Positions 7,963 through 16,532 of a DNA stretch of 33,540 nucleotides are shown here, in pieces. Positions within the stretch are counted from its first letter, which is position 1, and the number at the start of each line of letters is the position of its first letter. The DNA comes from an uncultured bacterium (lineage in GTDB: Bacteria > Latescibacterota > UBA2968 > UBA8231). The stretch lies in the NCBI GenBank assembly GCA_937942165.1, contig CALDFW010000189.1, positions 1 to 33,540 of the forward strand, given 5' to 3'. The notes beneath the pieces were generated by a model. The model worked only from the letters and a program-made list of their open reading frames with translations. It was not told the DNA's origin and made no database searches. A program made the translations under genes and the position numbers.

Positions 7963-8879
7963 TGTCCAACCCCGTCTGCTTAGTAAGTGGCTCCAGCAGT
8001 GGCATTGGCGCGACAACGGTGGAACACTTTGCCCGCCATGGGTACGATGTGGTGGTCAATTACAACGCGGGCCGAGAGCGTGGTGAGGTCGTAGCCGATC
8101 GCATTCGCGCAGAATACGGCACAGAAGCGCTGTTATTAGGGGCGGATCTATCTCAGCCCGCAGCCGCTTTCGAGCTAGTAGACCAAACCTACGCGCATTT
8201 TGGTCGTCTCGATGTATGCATAAGCAATAGCGGTGTCGCCAACTACGTGCCAGACGAGGATGGCAACCTGCTGCGCTACCGTTTCAAAGATACGCCGATT
8301 GACCATCTCGACCGGGAGATGGAGCGAGTCCTCTCTCTCAATCTGATGGGGGCCTATCGCCTCGGCCAGCGCGCCCTACACTACATGGTGGAGCAAGCCG
8401 AAGCTGAGAGCAACCGCGGCGAAGCCATGCGACACCGCAGCATTTTATTTATAACGTCCATCTCCGATATCGCCCCTGAGTCAACCCGAATACCTTATGG
8501 AGTCAGCAAATCGGGTCTCAACCACGCGGTGCTGGGGGCGGCACTCGACGGGGGGCCGTTTAACATCACGGTTAACAGCCTGCGGCCAGGCGTGGTAGAC
8601 ACGCCACTTACCGCTCGTCCTTCCGGTATCCACGATCCCGCAGACGGCCATGAATATACCGTGGCCGAAACCTATGGCCTAATGGCCGAAGGCGGTTCAC
8701 AGCCCATACGCCGTATAGGGACGCCCGAGGATATTGCTCAAGCAGCGTACGCCTTTAGTCACATTCCCTATATGACGGGACAGTTTGTCGCCGTTGATGG
8801 GGGCCTTACCCTAGCGGGCTCCTTTGCCAACCGAGACGTCTTCCTGCAAGAAGGTCTTCGCCTCAGAGAGCAGAAATAG
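7962..8879 (+). CDS. Short-chain dehydrogenase/reductase (FabG-like)
   Basis: This is an NAD(P)-dependent oxidoreductase of the classical SDR family. The cofactor motif GSSSGIG is at residues 10-16, the SNSG motif replaces the usual NNAG, the catalytic Ser lies in ITSIS, and the Y-x3-K pair is in PYGVSK. The C-terminus has the VDGG motif that closes 3-ketoacyl-reductase-like SDRs. At 305 residues it is longer than the usual 250, with an insert around residues 95-115. Its ATG overlaps the TAA of E1 beta by one base (taATG), so the three genes form one coupled operon. A role on the product or substrate of the E1 enzyme is possible but not shown. Confidence 0.88.
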   Translation: MSNPVCLVSGSSSGIGATTVEHFARHGYDVVVNYNAGRERGEVVADRIRAEYGTEALLLGADLSQPAAAFELVDQTYAHFGRLDVCISNSGVANYVPDEDGNLLRYRFKDTPIDHLDREMERVLSLNLMGAYRLGQRALHYMVEQAEAESNRGEAMRHRSILFITSISDIAPESTRIPYGVSKSGLNHAVLGAALDGGPFNITVNSLRPGVVDTPLTARPSGIHDPADGHEYTVAETYGLMAEGGSQPIRRIGTPEDIAQAAYAFSHIPYMTGQFVAVDGGLTLAGSFANRDVFLQEGLRLREQK

Positions 8880-8913
8880 CGCGCATACACAAAGTACATT
8901 AGACACAAAAAAA

Positions 8914-8945
8914 GCCGCTGGTGCCCGATGGCACCAGCGGCTTTT
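8914..8945. terminator. Bidirectional terminator between the SDR and ABC ATPase genes
   Basis: Perfect 12-bp stem GCCGCTGGTGCC/GGCACCAGCGGC with loop CGAT. TTTT follows on the plus strand and a run of seven T follows on the minus strand, so it can serve both convergent genes. Confidence 0.9.
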
Positions 8946-8963
8946 CTCTTTATGTATAGCGAC

Positions 8964-9716
8964 TCAGTGCTCCTTGATACTTCCGACTTGAATCTCAATC
9001 TCTTCACGGTTGGCCACGCGCTCTAATAAACCATCGCGAATCCACGCCATCCGGTCAGCCGCGGTGAGCATCTTATCGTCATGGGTCACCGTAATAATCG
9101 TCGTGCCCATCTCATCCTGCAATTTGCGCATGTAGTTAATGATCTCTTGGCCCGTATTGCTGTCTAAGTTCCCAGTCGGCTCATCGGCAAGGATGATTCT
9201 CGGCTTGTTGACAAAGGCACGTGCAATAGCCACGCGCTGCTGCTGCCCACCAGAGAGTTCTGAAGGAATATGATGTGCGCGTTCGCCCAAGCCGACAATC
9301 TTCAGACATTCCATTGCCCGCTCTTCGCCTTCTTCTGTGCTGAGGCCTGCAAAAACAGTGGGCAATGCCACGTTCATGAGCGCACTCATTACGGGAAGCA
9401 GGTTGTACGTCTGAAAGATATAACCCAACTCAAAGCAGCGGACAGCCGCCAGCTGCTGCGGGCTCAGGGAGGCCAAATTAATTCCATCGATCCGCACCTC
9501 ACCTCCCGTGGGCGTCTGCAGCGCGCCGATCATATTGAACAGCGTGCTTTTACCTGAGCCAGACGGTCCCATGATAGCGAAAAATTCGTTTTCATACACC
9601 TGAACAGACAAACCGCGCAGCGCGTGAACATGAGTCGACTCGTCGCGACTCTTAGAATTGTAAACCATTTTTACATCTTGCACGTCGACAATGACGCTGC
9701 GTCCGCTTTCTGACAT
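8964..9716 (-). CDS. ABC transporter ATP-binding protein, LolD/MacB type
   Basis: This 250-residue cytoplasmic ATPase has Walker [10 protein letters not shown], the Q-loop segment [16 protein letters not shown], the signature [14 protein letters not shown], Walker [13 protein letters not shown] and an H-loop in VTHD. The YNLLP and TGNLDS features place it with the LolD/MacB/FtsE group, which powers lipoprotein release or type VII (mechanotransmission) exporters rather than solute uptake. No permease gene is adjacent, so its membrane partner must be encoded elsewhere or upstream of another locus. The ATG is preceded by AAGGTG at eight bases. Confidence 0.9.
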   Translation of the reverse strand: MSESGRSVIVDVQDVKMVYNSKSRDESTHVHALRGLSVQVYENEFFAIMGPSGSGKSTLFNMIGALQTPTGGEVRIDGINLASLSPQQLAAVRCFELGYIFQTYNLLPVMSALMNVALPTVFAGLSTEEGEERAMECLKIVGLGERAHHIPSELSGGQQQRVAIARAFVNKPRIILADEPTGNLDSNTGQEIINYMRKLQDEMGTTIITVTHDDKMLTAADRMAWIRDGLLERVANREEIEIQVGSIKEH

Positions 9717-10045
9717 GGCGGCTTCACCTTCCTGCTTATGCGAATACGTCGCTATTCTTGCCCAAATTCAATTCTTCTCAAGCGTTTTCAATCTACATAA
9801 GGGCGCGCCCCAAGTCAAACATACCTCGCCCTCATCGCCATCCATCGCCCGTTATTTTTGTCTGTGAGACAATAACTGGACTCTTTTGCCGCAAAAACTA
9901 AACAACTCGGGAAAGGTGCCGATAGTATTTACAAGAAATAACTTGACGCTAAACGTTACTATTTAGTATAATTTTTTATATAAATGCATCCTTTGGGAGT
10001 GAGTTAAGTGTCTGTATACTGCTTCACTCATGCGAGGAGAATACC
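9717..10045. other. Divergent intergenic region (329 bp)
   Basis: No gene is seen here. The half next to the ABC gene is mixed in composition. The half next to the MerR-REC gene is AT-rich and carries a strong promoter (9943-9972) and a leader of about 70 bases containing GAGTGA...TCACTC short inverted arms. No CRISPR, repeat array or RNA gene was recognised. Confidence 0.6.
9943..9972 (+). promoter_or_regulatory. Promoter of the MerR-REC gene with an internal dyad
   Basis: TTGACG (9943-9948), an 18-bp spacer and a perfect TATAAT (9967-9972). The spacer itself is CTAAA-N8-TTTAG. A second overlapping dyad, TACTA-TT-TAGTA, reaches into the -10. Placement of a dyad inside the spacer is what MerR-family activators bind, so autoregulation is plausible. 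Confidence 0.55.
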
Positions 10046-10732
10046 ATGTCTATTAGTGAACAACTTATTGATATACAAGAAGTTGCCGATACATTTGGCA
10101 AATCCGTTGAGTCTATACGGAAGTATAAAAACTTCGGCATAATTCGCGTATCGGATAAGCGAGGCAACAAGGATCTGTTTGATCGGTCTGAAATCATGGC
10201 CATTCGAGGTCGCCTTCGAGAGTTACGCCTCAAAGGGCTTTCGCTGGCTCAGATCGCAGACCAACTCGACGTCGCGCGCGCAGAGGAGATGGGACAGAGC
10301 CCTGCAGCACCGGCAGCGCCTGGGAGTGCGCCCGTAGTCGAAGAGGGAAAACAGCTCAAAATTCTCGTTGTCGACGACGAATCCGAGGTCAGATCCAGCC
10401 TGCGCGAGTTTTTAGAGGGACAAGACTATGAGATCTGTGAAGCGGGTGACGGAGAAGAGGCGTTGGCAAAGACGTTCTTGGAAAAACCCCATCTACTCTT
10501 GCTAGATCTCCGCCTGCCAAAGCTCGATGGCTATCAGATCTGCCAGACGCTCAAAGGCAATCCGATCACCTCGGGCATCCCCATCATTATGGTAACGGCC
10601 CTTAACTCGACGCCCAATAAGGTCAAAGGCATCGAATACGGCGCGGACGACTACGTGGACAAACCCTTCGACTTACAGGAGCTAGCCGCGCGCATCAAGA
10701 TGGTCACGAGGCGTTTGGGCATCGGCGTCTAG
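10046..10732 (+). CDS. MerR-type HTH fused to a response-regulator receiver domain
   Basis: Residues about 8-77 form a MerR-like helix-turn-helix (IDIQEVADTFGKSVESIRKY, then a wing and LRLKGLSLAQIADQL). A Pro/Ala linker spans about 84-100. Residues 104-226 are a complete CheY-like receiver: acidic pair D110-D111, phospho-acceptor D154 in LLLDLRLP, T184 in VTA and K206 in VDKPF. The order is reversed from usual response regulators, where the receiver is N-terminal. GAGGAG lies six bases before the ATG. No kinase gene is adjacent, so the phospho-donor is unknown. Its last 51 bases overlap a gene on the other strand. Likely a phosphorylation-controlled transcription factor. Confidence 0.88.
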   Translation: MSISEQLIDIQEVADTFGKSVESIRKYKNFGIIRVSDKRGNKDLFDRSEIMAIRGRLRELRLKGLSLAQIADQLDVARAEEMGQSPAAPAAPGSAPVVEEGKQLKILVVDDESEVRSSLREFLEGQDYEICEAGDGEEALAKTFLEKPHLLLLDLRLPKLDGYQICQTLKGNPITSGIPIIMVTALNSTPNKVKGIEYGADDYVDKPFDLQELAARIKMVTRRLGIGV

Positions 10733-10930
10733 ACCGCCGCTGCTTTCCAAGCTGATAAAATGCTCAACGTGACCGCACTGTAGGCACGCATATACCTCGG
10801 GCGAGACTTCACGACTCGCGCCTTCGGCCCCATCGTAGACGCGATAGACCACTGCCGGAACCGGGTAGACCTCTTGAAAGTCCTGTCCGCCACACTGCGT
10901 GCAACTCACGGTAAAATCACCTTCGACCAT
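10682..10930 (-). CDS. Small zinc-ribbon protein
   Basis: This 82-residue protein has two CxxC knuckles, CTQCGG (10-15) and CLQCGH (49-54), spaced as in a zinc ribbon, with beta-rich sequence between. It resembles small nucleic-acid-binding or regulatory Zn-ribbon proteins, but I cannot name the family. No good ribosome site precedes the ATG. The C-terminal 17 or so residues are encoded within the 3' end of the MerR-REC gene on the opposite strand. It is divergent from the sugar dehydrogenase gene. Confidence 0.72.
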   Translation of the reverse strand: MVEGDFTVSCTQCGGQDFQEVYPVPAVVYRVYDGAEGASREVSPEVYACLQCGHVEHFISLESSGGLDADAQTPRDHLDARG

Positions 10931-11053
10931 AGGGCAAATATTTCTAACGAGGTAAGTACCGTCAAGCGCTTCGTGCGCCTAATCGGTGCCTCCCTATTTT
11001 CAACTACGCTTGCACAAAGGTAGACTCGCCCTATTTTCATCCCTCCGAAAGGC

Positions 11054-11074
11054 TGCCCACGACTCTTGTGGGCA
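11054..11074 (+). repeat. Short inverted repeat in the sugar dehydrogenase leader
   Basis: TGCCCAC (11054-11060) and GTGGGCA (11068-11074) flank a 7-base loop about 30 bases before the start codon. It could be a leader hairpin or operator. Confidence 0.35.
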
Positions 11075-11105
11075 CTGACATAGTCCCTATCTAACCGGAG
11101 GTATA

Positions 11106-12233
11106 ATGGCTCTTCGATTCTTACTTTATGGCATCCTCTGCGTTGGACTGCTCACCTTCAGCGACAGCCTGTATGCGGACAGTCCGAACAAGAGCGAAAG
11201 ACACGCCTTTCGCATTGAACCATTTGTTGAAGGACTTGGGATTCCCTGGGGGATGGCCTTTCTACCGGACGGGCGTCTACTCGTCAGCGAGCGCGAAGGC
11301 CGCTTACGCCTCGTTGACCGCGATGGAAACCTGTCCAACCCACTGGCCAACGTCCCGCCCGTCCGGGCAAAGGGACAGGGCGGTCTGCTCGACGTAGCCC
11401 TGCATCCACAGTATGAAACCAACGGATGGATTTATCTATCGTACTCCCAGGCGCGCGGCAACGGCGACAGCTTTACGGCCATTGCACGGGCTCGCTTGAA
11501 CGGCACGGCGCTGGAAGAAGTGCAGTTAATTTACCAGGGACCCAACGACGATTTCTCTGGTCATACACAGCACTACGGTTCGCGCATCGTATTTGACGAG
11601 GACAATTACCTCTACTTTTCCGTCGGTGACCGCGGACAGCGACCAGAGGCGCAGCTCATAACAACGGCTAACGGCAAAATACACAGACTGTATGACGACG
11701 GACGCATCCCAGAGGACAACCCCTTTGCAGGTCGCACGGATGCGTTAGAGAGCATTTGGTCCTATGGCCATCGCAATCCGCAAGGCCTGGCCTTCCATCC
11801 CCAAACGGGTGATCTCTGGGAGGCTGAACACGGACCGCGCGGCGGGGACGAACTCAATAAAATTGTTAAAGGACAAAACTTTGGCTGGCCCGCAATCTCC
11901 TATGGAATCAACTACAACGGCACAATCATCACGGAGAAAACGCACGAAGTTGGCATGCTGCAGCCGCACTATTACTGGCTTCCTTCTATAGGCGTCTGTG
12001 CCATCGATTTTTACGAAGGCGACAGGTTCCCTCGCTGGCGTGAAAACCTGTTGGTCGCCTCCCTGCGTTTTGGAAGATTACACCGCTTGCAGCTGGAGGA
12101 TGACCGCGTTCTCCACGACGAGATGCTCTTTGAAAGCGGTCGACTTCGAGACATTGAAACAGGTCCTGATGGCCTAATCTATCTCGCACTAGAGAAGCCG
12201 GGACGCATAGTCCGACTCGTACCGGCCAATTAA
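11106..12233 (+). CDS. PQQ-dependent soluble aldose sugar dehydrogenase, exported
   Basis: This is a six-bladed beta-propeller of the glucose/sorbosone (GSDH, YliI/Asd) family, oxidising aldoses to lactones with PQQ in the periplasm. Residues 1-25 are a typical signal peptide ending near YADSP. Family landmarks follow: GLGIPWGMAFLPDGRLLVSER, GQGGLLDVALHP, FSGHTQHYGSRIVF, YGHRNPQGLAF, EHGPRGGDELN and FGWP. Where most members have PSIAPSGM, this one reads PSIGVCAID. At 375 residues it has the usual length. CGGAGG lies four bases before the ATG. No PQQ synthesis genes are in the window. It ends at a strong terminator shared with uvrB. Confidence 0.88.
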   Translation: MALRFLLYGILCVGLLTFSDSLYADSPNKSERHAFRIEPFVEGLGIPWGMAFLPDGRLLVSEREGRLRLVDRDGNLSNPLANVPPVRAKGQGGLLDVALHPQYETNGWIYLSYSQARGNGDSFTAIARARLNGTALEEVQLIYQGPNDDFSGHTQHYGSRIVFDEDNYLYFSVGDRGQRPEAQLITTANGKIHRLYDDGRIPEDNPFAGRTDALESIWSYGHRNPQGLAFHPQTGDLWEAEHGPRGGDELNKIVKGQNFGWPAISYGINYNGTIITEKTHEVGMLQPHYYWLPSIGVCAIDFYEGDRFPRWRENLLVASLRFGRLHRLQLEDDRVLHDEMLFESGRLRDIETGPDGLIYLALEKPGRIVRLVPAN

Positions 12234-12286
12234 AAAAGAGGCGGTTCGTTGAGATCGCTGTTCCGCGGCGAGCCGCCTCTTTTTTT
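12232..12286. terminator. Bidirectional terminator between the sugar dehydrogenase gene and uvrB
   Basis: GAGGCGGTTCG (12238-12248) pairs with CGAGCCGCCTC (12269-12279), with one G-T pair, flanked by A6 on the left and T7 on the right. It works in both directions. Confidence 0.88.
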
Positions 12287-12297
12287 ACCGAGATGTA

Positions 12298-14283
12298 TCA
12301 GGCCTCTTTGAGCCGCGCGATCTCATCCCGCAGATGGGCGGCTTTTTCAAAGTCCAGATTGGCTGCGGCCGATTTCATCTGCTTTTCTAGATCCGATAAC
12401 AGCTCCTCAACATCCTCAGATGGATCGTACTCTATCCTACTCTCAGATACGGTTTCAGCGGCCATCCCTCGCACGCTTTCCAAGACAGAAGACGCCTGCA
12501 AAATCTCTTCGCGACTGCGGTAAATCGTCTCTGGAACAATGCCATGTTCCGCGTTAAATGCTTCCTGCTTCTCTCGTCGTCGATTCGTCTCGTCGATCGC
12601 CTTTTGCATTGAGTTGGTGATTCGGTCAGCATAAAAGATCACGCGGCCTTCTGCGTTGCGAGCAGCTCTCCCGATCGTCTGGATTAAGGCCTGTTCCGAG
12701 CGCAAAAAACCCTCTTTATCGGCATCTAAAATCGCCACCAACGAAACTTCGGGCAGATCCAAGCCCTCGCGCAGGAGATTAATTCCAACCAGCACATCAA
12801 AAACTCCCAGCCGCAGGTCGCGTAAGATCTCCACCCGATCTAGGGTATCAATGTCCGAATGCAGGTAGCGCACCCGCACATCCATTTGCTCTAGATAGTC
12901 CGTTAGATTCTCCGCCATTCGCTTGGTCAGCGTTGTAATAAGGACGCGTTCTTGGCGCTCTGTGCGCTGGCGAATCTCTTCCATAAGGTCGTCAATTTGC
13001 CCAGCTAAGGGCCGCACATCAATCTGCGGATCAACCAGACCCGTAGGACGAATTACCTGTTCGACAATTACTCCCCCTGATTTTTTAAGCTCGTAGTCAC
13101 TTGGCGTAGCCGAAACAAATACGGTCCACCCCATCTGACCCTCAAACTCTTCGAATACCAATGGCCTATTATCGAAGGCAGAGGGCAGGCGAAAGCCGTG
13201 TTCTATCAGCGTCTCTTTTCGCGACCGGTCACCCCGCCACATGCCGCGCACCTGTGGAACCGTCACGTGCGACTCGTCGACAATCAGCAAGTAGTCGTCT
13301 GGAAAATAGTCGAGTAGCGTCCACGGCTGAGCCCCTTCTTCGCGCCCGTCCATATAGCGCGTATAGTTCTCAATACCCGGACAAAAACCCACCTCTTTTA
13401 TCATCTCTACGTCGTATTTTGTGCGCGTTTCCAGTCTATGAGCTTCGACGAGCTTTTCGTTTGTTCGCAGGTCGAGAACGCGCCCCTCTAGCTCGGTGAG
13501 AATGCCATCGCAGGCGCGCTCAACCTGTTCGTCGCCCGTTACATAGGCCTTGGCAGGGAAGAGTGCGGCATACTCGCGCTGCTCAATCGTTTCCCCCGTC
13601 AGCGCGTCTACAATCGCTATGGCATCCACTTCGTCACCGAATAGTTCAATGCGAATAGCTTTATCTTCAGAGGCAGGCACAACTTCGATTACATCTCCCC
13701 GCACGCGAAAACATCCGCGCTGCAGTTCGAGATCGTTCCGCCTGTAGTAAATATCAATTAGATGACGCAGTATTTCATCTCGCTCGACGATATCTCCCCG
13801 CCGCAGCTCAAACTTCTGGCTGTCATAATCTTTGGGGGCGCCAATGCCGTAAATACAAGAAACAGTCGCAATGATGATCACATCGTTGCGCTGCAGAAGC
13901 GAAGAGATCGATTTGAGCCTAAGCCGATCAATCTCTTCGTTCATTTGCACTTCTTTCTCTATGTACGTATCCGTGCTCGGCTTATAGGCCTCTGGCTGGT
14001 AGTAGTCGTAGTAACTGACAAAGTACTCAACGGCATTGTTCGGAAAATACCCCTTAAACTCGCCATAAAGCTGCGCAGCTAGTGTCTTGTTGTGGGATAT
14101 GATCAGCGCGGGCATCTGCAGTTCGTTGATCACGTTGGCCATAGTGAAAGTCTTACCACTCCCCGTCACACCGAGCAGCGTTTGGTGCTGCTGGCCCTGG
14201 CGGACGCCCCCCGATAATTCTTCTATTGCGCGCGGTTGATCGCCACGCGGTTCGTATTCGGAAACGAGCTCAAAACGCTCCAT
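12298..14283 (-). CDS. uvrB: UvrABC system protein B
   Basis: UvrB is the damage-verifying helicase-like subunit of bacterial nucleotide excision repair, loaded by UvrA and partner of UvrC. It has Walker [11 protein letters not shown], the beta-hairpin [10 protein letters not shown], the DESHVTVPQ motif, helicase motifs V-VI in [12 protein letters not shown] and QTIGRAARN, and a C-terminal UVR domain ([13 protein letters not shown]) that contacts UvrC. I start it at the ATG at 14283, with GGAGAG five bases upstream. Two in-frame GTG codons lie just before it. At 661 residues it has the normal length. A 7-bp dyad (14363-14379) lies about 80 bp upstream of the start and could be an operator. 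Confidence 0.97.
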   Translation of the reverse strand: MERFELVSEYEPRGDQPRAIEELSGGVRQGQQHQTLLGVTGSGKTFTMANVINELQMPALIISHNKTLAAQLYGEFKGYFPNNAVEYFVSYYDYYQPEAYKPSTDTYIEKEVQMNEEIDRLRLKSISSLLQRNDVIIIATVSCIYGIGAPKDYDSQKFELRRGDIVERDEILRHLIDIYYRRNDLELQRGCFRVRGDVIEVVPASEDKAIRIELFGDEVDAIAIVDALTGETIEQREYAALFPAKAYVTGDEQVERACDGILTELEGRVLDLRTNEKLVEAHRLETRTKYDVEMIKEVGFCPGIENYTRYMDGREEGAQPWTLLDYFPDDYLLIVDESHVTVPQVRGMWRGDRSRKETLIEHGFRLPSAFDNRPLVFEEFEGQMGWTVFVSATPSDYELKKSGGVIVEQVIRPTGLVDPQIDVRPLAGQIDDLMEEIRQRTERQERVLITTLTKRMAENLTDYLEQMDVRVRYLHSDIDTLDRVEILRDLRLGVFDVLVGINLLREGLDLPEVSLVAILDADKEGFLRSEQALIQTIGRAARNAEGRVIFYADRITNSMQKAIDETNRRREKQEAFNAEHGIVPETIYRSREEILQASSVLESVRGMAAETVSESRIEYDPSEDVEELLSDLEKQMKSAAANLDFEKAAHLRDEIARLKEA

Positions 14284-14362
14284 CACCACTCTCCATTTTC
14301 AAGAAAAAAGCGCACTTACCGGACCTGCCAATCAGTCTGTGCAGATCTTCCGATCCAGCACA

Positions 14363-14379
14363 GGCGACATTTTGTCACC
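14363..14379. promoter_or_regulatory. Dyad between uvrB and dnaK
   Basis: GGCGACA-TTT-TGTCACC is a 7-bp inverted repeat (one G-T pair) in the divergent uvrB/dnaK region. It may be an operator, for instance for an SOS-type repressor of uvrB, but it matches no LexA box I can name with confidence. Confidence 0.3.
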
Positions 14380-14487
14380 TTTGATAGAAACTATGACATA
14401 TCACTATTGAATATCGCTCAGAAACTAAATCTCCATAAGTACATTATTTACAAACACTTTAAGCAAATATAAGTCCGTTCTGAATTT

Positions 14488-14503
14488 TTGGTACGCTCCT
14501 TGC
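14488..14503 (+). promoter_or_regulatory. Sigma-54-like (-24/-12) promoter upstream of dnaK
   Basis: TTGGTACG-CTCC-TTGC matches the RpoN consensus TTGGCACG-N4-TTGC in all but one base. GG and GC are separated by the required 10 bp. It lies 48 bp before the dnaK ATG, leaving a leader of about 35 bases with GAGAAAGGA. No CIRCE or clear heat-shock sigma promoter was seen. Confidence 0.5.
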
Positions 14504-14550
14504 TATTTGAGCAGAGAATACATGCATCTAATCTGAGAAAGGAATATACC

Positions 14551-16470
14551 ATGGGAAAGGTAATTGGCATCGATTTAGGCACGACCAACTCATGCGTGGC
14601 CGTAATGGACGGCGGAAACCCCGAAGTAATTTCCAATGCCGAAGGCGGTCGCACGACGCCCTCAATGGTCGGTTTTGGCAAAGAGGATGAGCGCCTGGTC
14701 GGCCAGACGGCCAAGCGTCAGGCCGTCACTAATCCAACAAAGACCATCTTTTCCGTCAAGCGGTTTATGGGAAGAAGGTATGAAGAAGTTGCAACGGAAA
14801 TAAGCGAGGTTCCGTACGATATCACGCAGGGATCTCGCGACCAAGCCGTCGTAAAAATAGACGATAACGAATTCAGCCCGCCGGAAATTTCGGCTATGAT
14901 TTTGCAGAAGATGAAGCAAACCGCCGAGGACTTTCTCGGTGAAACCGTCGATCGGGCCGTCATCACCGTCCCCGCCTACTTTAACGACTCTCAGCGGCAG
15001 GCGACTAAAGACGCCGGCACAATCGCCGGCCTTGAAGTCTTGCGCATCGTCAACGAACCCACGGCAGCTGCACTGGCGTACGGCCTCGACAAGGTCGACA
15101 GCAATGAAAAGATTGCCGTGTACGATTTGGGCGGCGGAACGTTCGACATCTCAGTTCTCGAGCTGGGAGACGGGGTTTTCGAGGTAAAGTCGACAAACGG
15201 TGACACCCATTTGGGAGGTGATGACTTTGACCAAGCCATTATCGACTGGCTAGCCGAACAGTTTCAACAGTCTGAAGGCATCGACCTGCGCAAGGATCCC
15301 ATGGCGCTACAGCGCCTGAAAGAGGGTGCCGAAAAGGCCAAATGTGAACTCTCCTCTTCCACGCAGACCGAAATCAATCTTCCCTTTATCACGGCAGACC
15401 AATCCGGCCCTAAACACCTGCAAACGAGCCTGAGCCGTTCGCAGTTTGAGCGCATTGTCGCCGATCTGGTTGAGCGAACCAAGAAGCCCTGTATCCAGGC
15501 ACTGGCCGATGCCGAGCTATCCGCATCTGAGATCGACCAGGTGATTCTCGTCGGCGGATCCACACGCATCCCCAAAATTCAAGAAGCCGTGCAAGAACTC
15601 TTCGGCCGAGAACCCCACAGAGGCGTGAACCCGGACGAAGTTGTCGCCATGGGTGCAGCCATACAGGCTGGCGTACTGGCCGGCGAAGTTGAAGACGTTT
15701 TACTGCTCGACGTGACACCTCTTTCTCTCGGTATTGAAACGATGGGAGGCGTAATGACGAAGCTCATCGATCGCAATACAACCATACCGACCAAAAAGAG
15801 TCAGGTGTTTTCGACGGCGGCAGATAACCAGCCCTCAGTCGAAGTCCACGTGCTTCAGGGAGATCGCGAATTCGCGAACGACAACCGATCCCTCGGGCGA
15901 TTCCATCTGGACGGTATACCGGCAGCTCCGCGCGGCATGCCTCAAGTTGAGGTGACGTTTGACATTGATGCAAACGGCATCCTTAACGTCTCCGCCAAGG
16001 ACAAGGGCACAAACAAGGAGCAGTCTATCCGGATTGAGGCCTCTTCTGGCTTAGACCAGAGCGAAATCGAGCAAATGCAGAAAGACGCTGAAGCGCATGC
16101 GAGCGAAGACAAAGAGCGACGTGAAGCCGTGGATCGCCGCAACGAAGCAGACCAGCTAGTTTACGCTACGGAGAAATCGCTCAGCGAGCACGGAGACAAA
16201 ATTTCAGACGACGAGAAGAAGAGCGTTGAAGACGCCGTTGGCGACTTGAAAAAAGCCCTTGAAGACAACGAGGACGAGGCGATTAAGACTGCAATGGAAG
16301 CGCTTCAACAAGCCTCGCATAAGCTCGCAGAAGCGGTATACAAAGATGCCCAAGCACAGCAGGCGGCAACAGATCCGGGGGCCGGCCAGGCTCCACCCAC
16401 CAATGCGGGGGGCGACGAAGGGGCCGTTGATGCTGATTACGAAGTCGTGGACGACAACGAGAAGAAGTAG
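14551..16470 (+). CDS. dnaK: Chaperone protein DnaK (Hsp70)
   Basis: DnaK is an ATP-driven chaperone that binds unfolded segments in the cytoplasm with DnaJ and GrpE. It begins [15 protein letters not shown], contains the Hsp70 signatures [10 protein letters not shown] and [11 protein letters not shown], the linker [15 protein letters not shown], a substrate-binding domain, a lidded helical region and the acidic tail ending [14 protein letters not shown] chose the ATG at 14551, which has GAGAAAGGA upstream and matches the universal N-terminus. A 5' extension to 14488 would add 21 unrelated residues. At 639 residues it has the usual size. grpE and dnaJ are not adjacent. Confidence 0.98.
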   Translation: MGKVIGIDLGTTNSCVAVMDGGNPEVISNAEGGRTTPSMVGFGKEDERLVGQTAKRQAVTNPTKTIFSVKRFMGRRYEEVATEISEVPYDITQGSRDQAVVKIDDNEFSPPEISAMILQKMKQTAEDFLGETVDRAVITVPAYFNDSQRQATKDAGTIAGLEVLRIVNEPTAAALAYGLDKVDSNEKIAVYDLGGGTFDISVLELGDGVFEVKSTNGDTHLGGDDFDQAIIDWLAEQFQQSEGIDLRKDPMALQRLKEGAEKAKCELSSSTQTEINLPFITADQSGPKHLQTSLSRSQFERIVADLVERTKKPCIQALADAELSASEIDQVILVGGSTRIPKIQEAVQELFGREPHRGVNPDEVVAMGAAIQAGVLAGEVEDVLLLDVTPLSLGIETMGGVMTKLIDRNTTIPTKKSQVFSTAADNQPSVEVHVLQGDREFANDNRSLGRFHLDGIPAAPRGMPQVEVTFDIDANGILNVSAKDKGTNKEQSIRIEASSGLDQSEIEQMQKDAEAHASEDKERREAVDRRNEADQLVYATEKSLSEHGDKISDDEKKSVEDAVGDLKKALEDNEDEAIKTAMEALQQASHKLAEAVYKDAQAQQAATDPGAGQAPPTNAGGDEGAVDADYEVVDDNEKK

Positions 16471-16497
16471 CGTTAACAACACGGCCAGACAAAAGAG

Positions 16498-16531
16498 AGC
16501 GGGAGATGCGATGGATGCATCTCCCGCTTTT
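16498..16531. terminator. Terminator between dnaK and the alcohol dehydrogenase gene
   Basis: Perfect 12-bp stem AGCGGGAGATGC/GCATCTCCCGCT with a 7-base loop. TTTT follows on the plus strand and CTCTTTT on the minus strand, so it can serve both convergent genes. Confidence 0.85.
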
Positions 16532-16532
16532 G

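Noticed and set aside
14236-14472. 78-codon ORF in the uvrB/dnaK gap
   Set aside because: It overlaps the uvrB start, has no ribosome site or recognisable domain, and covers regulatory sequence.
14290-14550. CIRCE element for HrcA control of dnaK
   Set aside because: No TTAGCACTC-N9-GAGTGCTAA or close variant was found on either strand.
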